Origin: Gentiana macrophylla
Lineage: Eukaryota > Streptophyta > Magnoliopsida > Gentianales > Gentianaceae
Direction of reading: 5' to 3'
DNA: 64,000 bases
Assembly: GCA_026214975.1 (NCBI GenBank)
Contig: CM047805.1
Span: forward strand, 193,511,620 to 193,575,619
The notes under the pieces were generated by a model, which did not search any database, had not been told where the DNA came from, and saw only the letters and a program-made list of their open reading frames with translations. Shown piece by piece: positions 34,101 through 44,770 of this stretch. The translations under genes and the position numbers were made by a program. The stretch's first letter is position 1. Every line of letters begins with the position of its first letter.

Positions 34101-35485
34101 TGAAAGGCAAGATTGAGAGATATGGCCAGGAGCCATAATAGCTGAATTAGATTCCATCAGTGACAACCAGGTTGTGAACCTAGTCCGTCTTACCTAAAGG
34201 GAATGTCCCTGAAAGGCTGACATGGATAGTAATATGATTACCATCGAGGCTATAGTGACGGGTGAGAGTGCGGGTGTAAACCTTGTAATTACCTTTATGT
34301 TTTGGTGAGCCCAATTCTAATCAGATGATGCTTGTTATAACTTCGTATCATGGCTATATGATAGTGTTGAAGACGTTGGGTAGAAAGCTCGATGTTCATA
34401 GACGATGACATGATGTAAGCCCATGAGATCCACTTATGGACTCAAACAAGTTTCTCTAGACAATTTCTTTGTTTGATAATCAAAGGAGTTTGATTTAGTC
34501 AAAAGAAGGATGTGCCCAATGTGCAAGATGTATAGTGGGAGTGTGTTACGATTTTTGAGTAAGGTATTATATATCTCTCTCGAGAATTATCACCCCATGT
34601 CACAGTCAATTAATGTTTGATAGTTCAAGGTCTTTACGAAAGCACTTGGATTAGCAGTTCTTATTTTAGAAATAAGAATCTATAGCGATAGATTTAACTG
34701 CTGTTAGATTATAGTTTACCTATGCAGATGTGATGCTAAAAGGGGTTTAGCATAGATCGCGTAAGGAGATACTGCTAGCCGGTGTTCTCAAGATCTATCT
34801 ATGTTAGGACGTTAGTCCTAAAGATAAGGTGAAAGATGATGCTTATGGAAGGTTTCCTTCGCTACGGCGATAGAAACCATCTTATAGGTAATGCCGGGTG
34901 TGCATAGTCCATGAATAGTCATGAGCAAGTATGAAAGTAAATCTAGTGAATGTCGAGAATATCCTTAAACAAGTTAAGGAAAGTTTCCTAGTTTATTGAA
35001 ACTTGGAATTAAATAAACATAGATATACAGACGTATATCCTAAGTCTTATGAAGGCGAGTGGGAGCTACAGTCTGGGTTTGCAGTCACTTTGATTAAGTG
35101 ATACAGCGAGCTGGAAATGTTCTAGCATATGGGTCACTGTAAATTCTACAACCGAGGCCAAAACACAGTAGTGCCTTAGAGGCGCAGCGGGAGCAGTACA
35201 TGGATCTAGAAAGTTCATTCTTGAAGCTTGTACGGTTCTTCCACCTTTTCTATATAGCTAATATAGTAAGTGGATTCATTGCTTGAAGCAAGGACCAGGG
35301 TCTCGTCAGAGATTCGTGTGTGTGTTGAGGCGGTTCCTTTGACTTGGTCATTTGGAACGTGATATGAAGATAGTCTGAGTCCCCATGGATAGCGATCCGC
35401 TTAAGGCTAGAGCTGGTTGCGAGTATTGCATAAGATTCTTGTATTTCAACTTGGTCTTGTGTGTGCGAGTGATTGGTTTTAGGCC
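31141..35485 (+). pseudogene. decayed gag-pol interior of copia element 2
   Basis: Only short remnants are readable. Near 34110-34180 an RT-entry piece A-I-I-A-E-L-D-S-I-x-D-N-Q-V-V-N-L-V is visible (classical 'E-x-x-S-M-x-x-N-Q-V-W-x-L-V'). Near 34430 S/T-Y-G-L-K-Q appears, and near 35130-35230 the RNase H text S-T-T-E-A-K-T with G-S-R-K-F. No frame longer than about 100 codons is convincing on the plus strand. 31141-34000 holds no domain I can name. Confidence 0.6.
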
Positions 35486-35496
35486 AAGTGGGAGAT
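35486..35496 (+). other. polypurine tract of copia element 2
   Basis: AAGTGGGAGAT lies directly before the 3' LTR start TGTTG. The same tract type precedes the copia 1 LTR. Confidence 0.85.
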
Positions 35497-37479
35497 TGTT
35501 GAAATAGTGTCCTAAACCCAATCGGGTTGGACCGGATCCGACCGGGTCGGATCATTTCTACTATTTCTTTATGTTTATACATATATAAAATGGCTTTTCT
35601 GTTGTCATATATATGTTCTTTTTGAAGAACCAATTATGAATTGTTATATGATGACGTCCTTAGTATTAAACTATGATAGAGAAACCATGATAGGCGATTA
35701 TGGTTGATGAGATCTCTAATCACTTTAATAAGTTTGATACTTAAATGTCTCTAGTCGATGTACTATTAAACAGGCATTGATAGTATGAACAGGCTAGCAC
35801 GTATTAGATGTCTTCTGTCTTTAAGGCGAGAGATAGATCTCGTCTATCAAAGTGTAGAGACACTTGGGTAGACGTGGACGTGTATTAGAGAATGCGACGT
35901 TAGATCGACTCCACTTACACGATAAGTGTCACACTATGTGGCGGTTGTGTAATTATCCTTTGACCGAGTCTTCATGGCATCACGGTGTGGATTGTCATGC
36001 TTTGACACTATTGAGGTTTCCCACAGCCACGGGGCGATCATGCGGTAGTGATTGGGTATGATCTTGAAGCACGCGGAGTATACATGATTGGTCGTCCGGG
36101 AATCGCGTATCCTATGATTGGGATCGAATATCCGAAATGGCCTTCTTATAAGGAATGTCTTACTCTCGTGAATCTTTGCAAAGTGGGAGTAAACGAGTTA
36201 CTTCGAGAGAGCATGATATCCAGATTATAAGATACGGTCGTTGATGTTTTGACACTCGACTAACGACCGTATGGATATTATTACAGCGATAGGATTGTAA
36301 GTTACACGGTAACTGTTTCACATGAAAGGTAGTAGTCATTGCATTTGACTCTTCCGATGATTGGGGGTCACGGTGTGTTGCTAGACGCTATCCCGTGATC
36401 GTTAGGTATAAAGGGCATTTTCGTAATTTGCACTTTGTGTCTACGGCCAACATATTCGGAAGCCTATCGGGTCACACACATATGAACATCTAGCCGGATT
36501 AAAATGTGGTTATAGATGATAACCAAATAAGGAAAGAATTTATCTCGAGGCTATAATGGTTATAGTGGTAAATTAATATGGTGGTGTTTATTTATTATGA
36601 ATAAATTAAATACAAGATATTAATTATATTAATTAAAGAATATTCCGGAAGCCAATATTTGGCAATAAGGGGCGCCACATTGAAGTGTATAACATACACT
36701 TGGATTGCGCAATTTAATTAATAGTATTACCAAATATTAATATAAGATATTAATATTTATATATATATATTCACACATGCGTGTGTGGTGTGCATATGTG
36801 ATGCATGCGCACTAGTGTAGTATGTATATATAATATATATATATATAGATTTATTTGTGTAATATATATATGTGATATATACACACATGTAAATTGATTT
36901 ATGGTAATATAATAAAGATAAATATTGTCCATATAAGATATTGACAATATCTTGGAAATATTCAATATGAGATATTGACAATATCCTAGATTTATTTAAT
37001 ATGAGATATTATAATAAATGAGATAAATCAATCAAATATATTTTCCTTATTTTATTGGAAAAAGGTTTTCTTCTCTTCTACTCTATTGGGGCGCCACCTT
37101 CTACTATAAATAAGAGGTGGGTGTCAAGCTCTTTTGTACAACACAATTCCAAGAACTAATAGTTCTTGTGTTAAATAGAGAGCATCCTATAGAGAGTTGG
37201 AGAGAGGGGAAAAAGGCCGGTCTAGCAACCGGAGTTTTCCAATAGCAATCCATGATAGGATTCCGGTGGGCTGTTCGTGTGGACTAGCGGTAGAGGCCGA
37301 ACACTTGGGCGGCTCTATGCAGAACTACTCTCCTTAGACGGTCAAAGCGTCGATCTTTTAGATCAACAAAGGTAACCACCGTCTACTACTTGTTTGTTTA
37401 TTGCTTAAACGAAGTCGATTCTGGTTAAAAGGAAATAAAATTTTAAATTCCGCTGCGTTCCCGCGTAGATTTCCTAACA
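35497..37479 (+). repeat. 3' LTR of copia element 2
   Basis: 1983 bp, near-identical to 28037-30029, ends CCTAACA and is followed by the target duplication CCGAC. Differences are scattered substitutions and small indels. Confidence 0.92.
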
Positions 37480-37484
37480 CCGAC

Positions 37485-37767
37485 AACCTGCTGATCAGTT
37501 TACCAAGTTGAGTGGCATCTATTGTCACTGATAAGAACTTGGTAGGTATGAAATTCGGAGATATGTCTCATCTGCTTTAGAGAAAGTGGGAGAATGTTGT
37601 GGATAGAAAGAATAAGGGTGTGGTTCTCTAAAAACAATCATTGCTTGTCTTTACGGGCAAGTGGGAGATTGTTAGTTATAGTGTGTCTTTACGGTCAGGT
37701 GGGAGATTGTTAGATATAGTGTGCCCAAAAGACAATTTTTGCTTGTCCTTACGGGCAAGTGGGAGAT
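37485..37767 (+). other. pol end and triplicated polypurine modules of copia element 1
   Basis: The first bases finish the pol frame (P-A-D-Q-F-T-K-L). Then three modules follow, each with T(A/C)CGG(G/T)CA(A/G)GTGGGAGATT, near 37649, 37691 and 37750. Between them lie copies of the LTR start region (GTTAGATATAGTGTGCCC). The last module abuts the LTR at 37768. Confidence 0.75.
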
Positions 37768-38281
37768 TTTTGGAAGTAGCGCCCGAAAGACAATTTATGT
37801 AATTGTTTTTAGAATTAATAAATGACAGATTTATTCTCATCTTATTGTTTGCTTCGTCCTTATAAGTAATACACTACTGAAAACCCTAAGTCGTATCATA
37901 TGTAGCCATATAACTTAGTGTGTGTCACACATGAGGATTAATTTTATGGTGATACACTTGAAATGTTAGTCCGTGGTGAAGTAAATCAAAGTATGGGGTC
38001 TATTGATTAAACCACCATTAATGCGCCCAGGACACTTTATGGTGTGACCGTCCTATCCAGACCGTCGACATTGGTTGTCTAAGTGGGGCATTTATATATG
38101 ATGAGAGTCATATAGGACTGGACCGATTTAATCTGCGTTTCTTATATAATTCCGTGATTGGGAAATCTTATTAAATCACAAGATGATCATATATGGATTA
38201 ACCTTAATCCTAAAGTGATTACAGACTCTTACTGGTTTCAAGATAGGGTTTGATGTGTTCGTTAAGGATCGCTAAGAAGCG
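37768..38281 (+). repeat. 3' LTR of copia element 1, first part
   Basis: It matches 15447-15960 (start mutated from TGTTGG to TTTTGG). It is interrupted at 38281 by element 2 and resumes at 54264. The last five bases AAGCG (38277-38281) are the left target duplication of element 2. Confidence 0.9.
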
Positions 38282-39875
38282 TGATGTAGGTCAACCAAAT
38301 AATATATTTCACTCCATTTTTATCACATTTTCGAGAATTATAGCGAAATTTTGCATCAAAAATAACAAATATCGTAGTTATATAATTTATTTCAAAAAAT
38401 ATATAGATATCATAAATTTCCACTAATCAGAATTAATTTGAGATTTATTTTACTAATTTTGTTATCATATGTACCGGTGGTTTTTCTCGTTTTATTTTAT
38501 ACAGATACACTGTGATGAAATCCTGAAGTCAAAGCGTAAAACTCGGCAAAATGGCTTTACCAATATCAAAATCTTTTTATTCTACTGGCCAAGATCGAAT
38601 ATTATTAGAAATGATTTGACAAGACCCGGCACAGACCGGGTGTATACCGGTCTACGCCGGAATATTTGAAGATTGGGGAAATTTTGAGCATTTAAGACGC
38701 ATTAAATGAGTCTGACAACCCCTCCACATGCCAAGATTCCGGCACAAACCGGGGAAATACCGGCGCACACCGGAAAAACAAGTCTTGAATATTTTTTTTC
38801 TACTATTCATATACAGAGACGGTTCCTATATATATACCACAACAAAAGGGGAAGAGAAGGCAATAAGTTTTACTCCCATCTTGTAGGCAAGAAAAAATAA
38901 AGGATCATATAGCAAAAAAATTAGTAATATCACATATAAATATTTTTCATCACCATTAACACTTAGAATGTGGACATCAAGTTATGATAGTTGATAAGTA
39001 TATGCTAGGCTGTCGGATGCAAATCAGTTGATAAACACCAGAGATGCGGGCAAGCTGTATATTACTAATTCGACGTTTGTACCGGTAAAATTCTAGTATT
39101 ATTTTGTATTGTTAATCTGATTATTATGAATGCTAATTCTAAAAAGTTAGTATTTGTAATAATGAGTAGCTAAACGTGTAACTAGCCAAGACATGTAATT
39201 GAACTATTTTGGTCTCGTTTAGTAATCGGATGATGATTATGTAATGTATATTTTAAATTTCGATTGTGTTGAAACTTTTTCTACTTATATTGATTGTTAG
39301 CCTGTATTGGAGTAATTAACCAATATTAGCACACACACACACGTAATTGATACCGAACGGAGATTTTAGGTGTGAGAATGAGGTAGAAAAACCGGAAGGT
39401 AAAATTGGCCGTTTGACGGAATCCTATTTCTTATCCGGGGAATGATTAATTGTACTCGAGAGTTTATCATGTCAAATCATTAGGTTTAGGGCTCTTAAAC
39501 CAAGGAGGAGGCACAGAACAATTTTGTACACTCGTATGAGGGAAAATTGTTAGAATAGGAGTACACCGTTTCACACAATTGAATACCCTTAATAGGACGA
39601 ATTAATCACATTCTAGAAACCAAAAGAGACTGTAGATCAATGAAATTGTCTTGGCTAGTACCTTTAATATTAATTGTTAATTTTATTAGTGACATAAAAC
39701 TATCACCTTTATGATAAAACTGTGACTTAGATCAAGATAATAATAACTAATTGGTGTTTAACCACACTTAAAGTTGTATCGTGTTCCCTGAGGAGACGAC
39801 ATTGATTCACCAGACTAGACAACAATTTGACCTGGTACACTGCCGGTTAGATTGAACCCCAGTTTTAGGTTATCA
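38282..39875 (+). repeat. 5' LTR of element 2
   Basis: TGATGTAGG ... GTTATCA. It contains two pairs of CCGG-N6-CCGG sites (38626-38660 and 38739-38773) and a TATA box at about 38828-38836, 55 bp downstream of the last site. The pairs are conserved in the 3' LTR. Confidence 0.95.
38626..38836 (+). promoter_or_regulatory. LTR promoter of element 2 with two CCGG-N6-CCGG pairs
   Basis: Sites: CCGG-CACAGA-CCGG 38626-38639, CCGG-TCTACG-CCGG 38647-38660, CCGG-CACAAA-CCGG 38739-38752, CCGG-CGCACA-CCGG 38760-38773. Within each pair the offset is exactly 21 bp, two helical turns. The TATATATA box follows at 38828. Position and repetition suggest a bound activator or silencing factor (inference). Confidence 0.65.
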
Positions 39876-39881
39876 AGTTTT

Positions 39882-39899
39882 TGGCGCCGTTGCCGGGGA
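39882..39899 (+). other. primer binding site of element 2 (tRNA-Asp)
   Basis: TGGCGCCGTTGCCGGGGA lies 6 bp after the LTR. It is complementary to the 3' end of plant tRNA-Asp(GTC) including CCA, from memory of that tRNA. Athila elements are known to use tRNA-Asp. Confidence 0.85.
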
Positions 39900-40071
39900 C
39901 ACGCCAATTTATTGTGTCTATGGTTACTACTTGTATTAGTTCAAAATTCTTGAGGATAAGTCAACACTTTTCTTAATCTCATTTATATCTTTGTTTCTTT
40001 GGTACTTACCTCATTGGTAAGTGGCCGAGTGTTATTTTCTTGATTTCGTGTTATTTTCCATCCTGTAGTTG

Positions 40072-42233
40072 ATGACCCGAAGCGGTAAGGCCCCACTCAC
40101 TCCTTACAAGCCCGACATAAATACTTACGAAAGGCAATTAAGAGTAGAGAATAGATGAGGTCAAACCAGCCAAGGACATCTTGGTGACGGATCTCCTCAA
40201 GAATCGTCAAATCGAGGTACGGAAATGGCCGAGGCCAGTGATGAAACACCACCTGAACAAGGGCTTGCTCATGCCTAAGGACATGGACAAAACCTCAATA
40301 ATCCTAATCCATCATTGCAAAATCTTCATCCACCACCAATTCCCAATAACCAGAATCCCAATAATCGGAATAACCAAAACCAAAACCAAAATAACCGTAA
40401 TAATAATAACCCACCAAACCCAAGACCTATTTGTGACCAAACCCTGAGAAGAAATGAGACCAACAATCCAATTCGTTTACCCAATGATGGAGCAAACAAA
40501 TTTGAAATAAAATCCCATCTTTTTGGCTTAATTGACACTAGAGCCCAATTTTTAGGTGAGGATGACGAGGACCCGCATCATCGCCTATATCTTTTTGAAG
40601 AATAGTGTAACACGGCCAAAAGCCAAGGTGCTCATCGTGAATTGACAAGAATGTCAATGTTTCCCTTTTCTTTAAAAGAAAGGGAACGAGATTGGTTTAT
40701 GTCTCTCCCACATCATTCCTGGACAAATTGGGAGGACATTCAAACTGAGTTTTTAAAGCAATATTTCACTCCGGGAAGGAATTTGGAGTTGAAGGTCGAA
40801 ATTGCTAATTTTAGACAAGGATCCGAGGAAACACTTGGAAATGCATGGGAAAGATTTAAGAAACTGTTAAGAGCCTGTCCCGATCATGGTTACTCTCTTG
40901 ACATGCAAATTCAACTTTTCTGTCGGAAATTGAGAAAAGACTCACGTGCGGATGTTGATCATGCATGTGGTGGTTCTTTAATGATGAGTGAAGCACAAGT
41001 TGTTTATGATGCTATCGAGAAAATTTCTAAGAACAATAGGATGTGGGAAACTGGTTCTAGCACAAGAAAAGTAGCTTTTGTAGGAGAATCGACGTCAAAC
41101 GCGGAAGTTTTAGCACACTTGGAAAATCTGAGTAGGAAGTTTGATGGCTTGCAAGGATGCAAGAATCTAAGCTCGGAAGGTAAGATATCGAATGAATATT
41201 CAAATGACGGTATGATAAATGATGACAATGTGTCATTAGGAATGGAAGAATCCGAAGGATATTCGAGGGAAGAAGTGAGTTTTAACAACATAGGAATTTG
41301 AATAACGCTTACTCAAACTCATTCAATGCCATTAGAAGAGATCACCCTACTATTCGTTGGTCTGAGAACCCAACTTTGCAAGGACAACCACCCTATCCAA
41401 CTCAGTACAAGAGCTCGTACAATGCGAATACTCAAAATCAAGGTTACCAAGGAAATACCTCGAGCCAAAACCACCAATCACCACCCAGATCATACCCACA
41501 ACACACTACTCAAAGTATACCAGTTACACAAAGTTCCAATCCACCGGTATAAGGAGTTGATAAGTGGGAAAAATTAATGGAAAATATGATGGGTGTGATG
41601 TCTACTTAGGCTCAGAATATGGAAACCATGATGACTTCTATAGGCACAGTCACTAAGGATATGAGTACGTTAAAAACAACCATGAGTGGACATGACACAA
41701 GGATGAGAACCATAGAAGCATCTGTACGAAATATGAAAGATCACTTGAGTAGAGAAGGAGAACTAAAGAACAGTAGATCTCCGGGAGGACTACCAAGTAA
41801 TACCGAAAGGAACCCGAGAGAGGTAAACACAGTGATTACCCAAAATGGAAGGGTATGTGGAAGCAATGGAATAGAGAACACCAGAAACAATGAAGCCGAA
41901 GATGATTTAGATGATAAATTCGAAGAGGCATTGGAACATAAAGATGAACCAGAGTTCAGTAGAGAAGAAGAAGAAATCATTGATGATTTCTTAAGACATG
42001 ATAAACATGTAGAAGCAGCAAGCGAAGATGAGGAATGGATCAAAGTCCCGAGAATATTGAAAAATCCAAGGGCTAACGATCTACGGACCTTATTCAATGA
42101 ACATGTTAGAAAGGATGAGGTCACTGACAGTACAGTCCAAGTGGGAAGTAGCAACACTCAAACAACAGAACAAGTAAAGAAAAGTTCGGGGCACATTTCA
42201 AAGAAAGTAGTGCAGGATCATGACACATGGTGA
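40072..42233 (+). pseudogene. gag: gag of element 2
   Basis: The frame starts at ATG 40072 (M-T-R-S-G-K-A) and stays in one phase to 41301, with stops near 40156, 40282 and 40603. It has an N/P/Q-rich N-terminus, then the gag core W-F-M-S-L-P-H-H near 40695, Y-F-T-P-G-R-N near 40760 and the R-A-C-P-D-H-G block near 40870. A small deletion near 41285 shifts the frame; the rest is read in 41298-41552 and 41619-42233 (stop TAG near 41608). No CCHC zinc knuckle is found where Athila relatives usually have one. The final TGA (42231-42233) corresponds to CGA in element 1. Confidence 0.85.
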
Positions 42234-42293
42234 CCAGCAAATGCTCAAACATTTAAGGAAGCGTCACCATCTAAGGAGAAAGGTAAGGGAGGC

Positions 42294-43112
42294 ATGACTT
42301 TAGACCAGAAAATTATTGATCTTGAATCTTTACCTTACCCACTCAGAGATCAAATTAAAAAGTTGAAAAAGGATAAAAAGTATGCACGTTTCCTTGACAC
42401 ATTTTGCCACCTTATTGTCAATATCCCTGTCATTGAAGCACTAATCAATATGCCCACATATGGAAAGTTTCTCAAGGATATCCTCTCGAACAAAAAACGT
42501 TTAGAAGAGTATGAGAATATTTGCCTAAATGAAGAATGCTCCACAGTATTGCAGCACAAGCTCCCGCCTAAACTAAAAGACCTCGGTAGTTTTACCATTC
42601 CATGTGAGATTGGGGGATTTTTGTTTAAAAATGTACTTTGTGATCTCGGGGCCAGCATTAATCTCATGTTTTACGAGGATTATAGGAAACTAGGAATAGG
42701 AAAGCTAAAAAATCTTGAGATGACTCTCCAGATGGCAGATAGATCTATTAAACGTCCTAAAGGAGTCATCGAAGACGTGTTGGTTAAGATAGATCAGTTT
42801 TACTTCCCAGTTTACTTTGTAGTAATGGAAATGGAAAAAGGATTTTCAGCACCTCTCATTCTTGGTCGACCATTTCTAGCTACAGGAAGAACCCTTATCG
42901 ACGTTCAAAATGGTGAGTTAATTTTAAGAGTCAATGAAGATGAGGTCACTTTTAATATTTTTAAAGCTATGAAACATCCATACAAATCACAGGAATCATG
43001 TTCATTCATAGATACTATGTCCTCTATTTGTATGGAACATGCCGAATTACAAGCTTTTGAAGATAAGCTCAAGGAATGTTTGGCCTTATCTATCTATGAA
43101 GGAGATGACTAG
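42294..43112 (+). CDS. aspartic protease region of element 2
   Basis: This is an open frame of 272 codons. It carries I-D-L-E-S-L-P-Y-P at the start, the protease active site D-L-G-A-S-I-N-L-M at 42642-42668, the block L-Q-M-A-D-R-S-I-K-R-P, and L-I-L-G-R-P-F-L-A-T-G near 42858, typical of Athila proteases. It is the intact counterpart of 1783-2340. The TAG at 43110-43112 separates it from the RT part by only 3 bases. In the element it belongs to one Gag-Pol polyprotein that it would cleave. Confidence 0.85.
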   Translation: MTLDQKIIDLESLPYPLRDQIKKLKKDKKYARFLDTFCHLIVNIPVIEALINMPTYGKFLKDILSNKKRLEEYENICLNEECSTVLQHKLPPKLKDLGSFTIPCEIGGFLFKNVLCDLGASINLMFYEDYRKLGIGKLKNLEMTLQMADRSIKRPKGVIEDVLVKIDQFYFPVYFVVMEMEKGFSAPLILGRPFLATGRTLIDVQNGELILRVNEDEVTFNIFKAMKHPYKSQESCSFIDTMSSICMEHAELQAFEDKLKECLALSIYEGDD

Positions 43113-43115
43113 GAA

Positions 43116-44091
43116 ATGGAAGAAGTCATTTTTCACCTAAACACAGGTAGATCTTTTGAAAGACGACCATGGCATCGTTATTTGGACTTAGAACTGGATT
43201 GCCTAGTATTGAAACCTTCGGTGGAAGAGCCACCAAGGAATCTGGAACTGAAACCTCTCCCTTCGAATCTTAAATATGCCTTTCTTGAAGCCGATAATTT
43301 GCTTCCTGTTATTATTTCATCTTCATTAACCAGTTCACAGGAAGATCAATTGTTAAGAATGTTGAGGCAACATATAAAGCGTTTGGATGGACAGTGACAG
43401 ATATTCAAGGAATAAGTCCCGAGATTTGTGTACACAAAATCATTTTGAATGAAGGAGCCAAACCATGTATCCAACCTCAACGCCGCCTCAACCCGATCAT
43501 GCAAAAAGTGTTCAAGAAAGAGGTGATTAAACTATTGGAGATGGGAATAATCTTTCCCATATCAGACAGTGAATGGGTAAGTCCCACCCAAGTAGTGCCA
43601 AAAAAGGGCAGTTTTACTGTAAAGGAAAATGATAAACATGAGTGGATTCCAACCAGAGAAGTCACAGGATATCGAATTTGCATTGATTTTCGTAAACTGA
43701 ATGAGCACACTAAGAAAGACCATCATCCACTTCCATTCATCGTACAAATGTTGGAACGACTAAGTGGACATACATTTTATTGTTTCTTGGATGGCTATTT
43801 AGGTTATTTGCAGATATTTATTGCAGCAGGAGATAGAGAGAAAACGACGTTTACTTGTCCATATGGAACCTTTGCATACAAAATAATGCCATTTGGATTA
43901 TGCAATGCACCAGCTACATTTCAGCGATGTATGATGGCAATATTCTCTGACATGGTAGAAAAGTTTTTGGAAATATTCATGGACGATGTCAGCGTTTTGG
44001 AGACTCTTTCGGAGAATGTCTCTCACACTTAGAACGTGATCTCCAACACTGTGAAGACACCAATTTAGTTCTAAACTGGGAGAAGTGTCAT
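43116..44091 (+). pseudogene. pol: reverse transcriptase of element 2
   Basis: Frames 43116-43397 and 43394-44032 together cover the RT: W-V-S-P-T-Q-V-V-P near 43575, Y-R-I-C-I-D-F-R-K-L-N near 43670, M-P-F-G-L-C-N-A-P-A-T-F near 43887 and catalytic F-M-D-D at 43976-43987. Frameshifts lie near 43380 (A-F-G-W-T region) and near 43998, where one base is missing relative to element 1. Most of the domain is otherwise intact. Confidence 0.9.
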
Positions 44092-44094
44092 CTA

Positions 44095-44770
44095 ATGGTG
44101 TCCGATGGTATTGTTTTAGGTCATAGAATTTCTGAAGAAGGTGTTGAGGTAGACAAAGCCAAAGTCGAAGTAATTGAAAAGTTACCTCCACCAGTAAATC
44201 TAAAAACTCTGAGGGGATTTCTTGGACATGCTGGTTTCTTTAGAAGGTTTATTGCAGATTTTTCCCACATAGCGAAACCTCTTAGTCATTTGCTTGAGAA
44301 AGAAGTGTCGTTTAATTTTGATGATAAATGTATGGAAGCCTTTGAGACTTCAAAGGCACGGTTGATAACTGCACCAGTGCTACTGACACCAGATTGGGAT
44401 ATACCCTTTGAGCTTATGTGTGATGCAAGCGATCTGGTGGTTGGGGTTGTTCTAGGTCAACGCCATAACAAAGTACTAAAGGCAATCTACTATGCATCCC
44501 ACACTTTAAACGCAGCCTAGCTTAATTATGCCACTACAAAAAAGGAGCTACTTGCCGTAATTTTTGCTTTGGACAAATTTCGATCTTATCTCGTTGGGTC
44601 TAAAGTTATTGTTTACACCAATCTCTCAGCATTAAAATACTTGTTGAGTAAGAAAGATGCGCCACTTCTGCTTAGATGGATTCTCTTACTTCAAGAATTT
44701 GACATTGAAATTAAAGATAAAAAAAGGTAGTGAGAATGTGGTAGCAGACCATTTGAGTCGTATGGAGTCT
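44095..44770 (+). pseudogene. pol: RNase H of element 2
   Basis: The 141-codon frame 44095-44520 contains L-R-G-F-L-G-H-A-G-F-F-R-R-F and F-E-L-M-C-D-A-S-D. It stops at TAG 44518-44520, where element 1 has CAA. The remainder (K-K-E-L-L-A-V near 44540, L-L-S-K-K-D-A) continues in other frames to D-H-L-S-R-M-E near 44750. Confidence 0.88.

Larger units (their letters stand above)
28037..37479 (+). mobile_element. Ty1/copia element 2, complete structure, coding-dead
   Basis: Two LTRs (28037-30029 and 35497-37479), an iMet primer site at 30031, a polypurine tract before the 3' LTR and a perfect 5-bp target duplication CCGAC (28032-28036 and 37480-37484) define the element, 9443 bp. It sits in the RNase H end of copia element 1. 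The LTRs differ by a few percent at most, yet the interior has no sense frame of useful length. It may be a non-autonomous copy moved by a relative. Confidence 0.93.
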
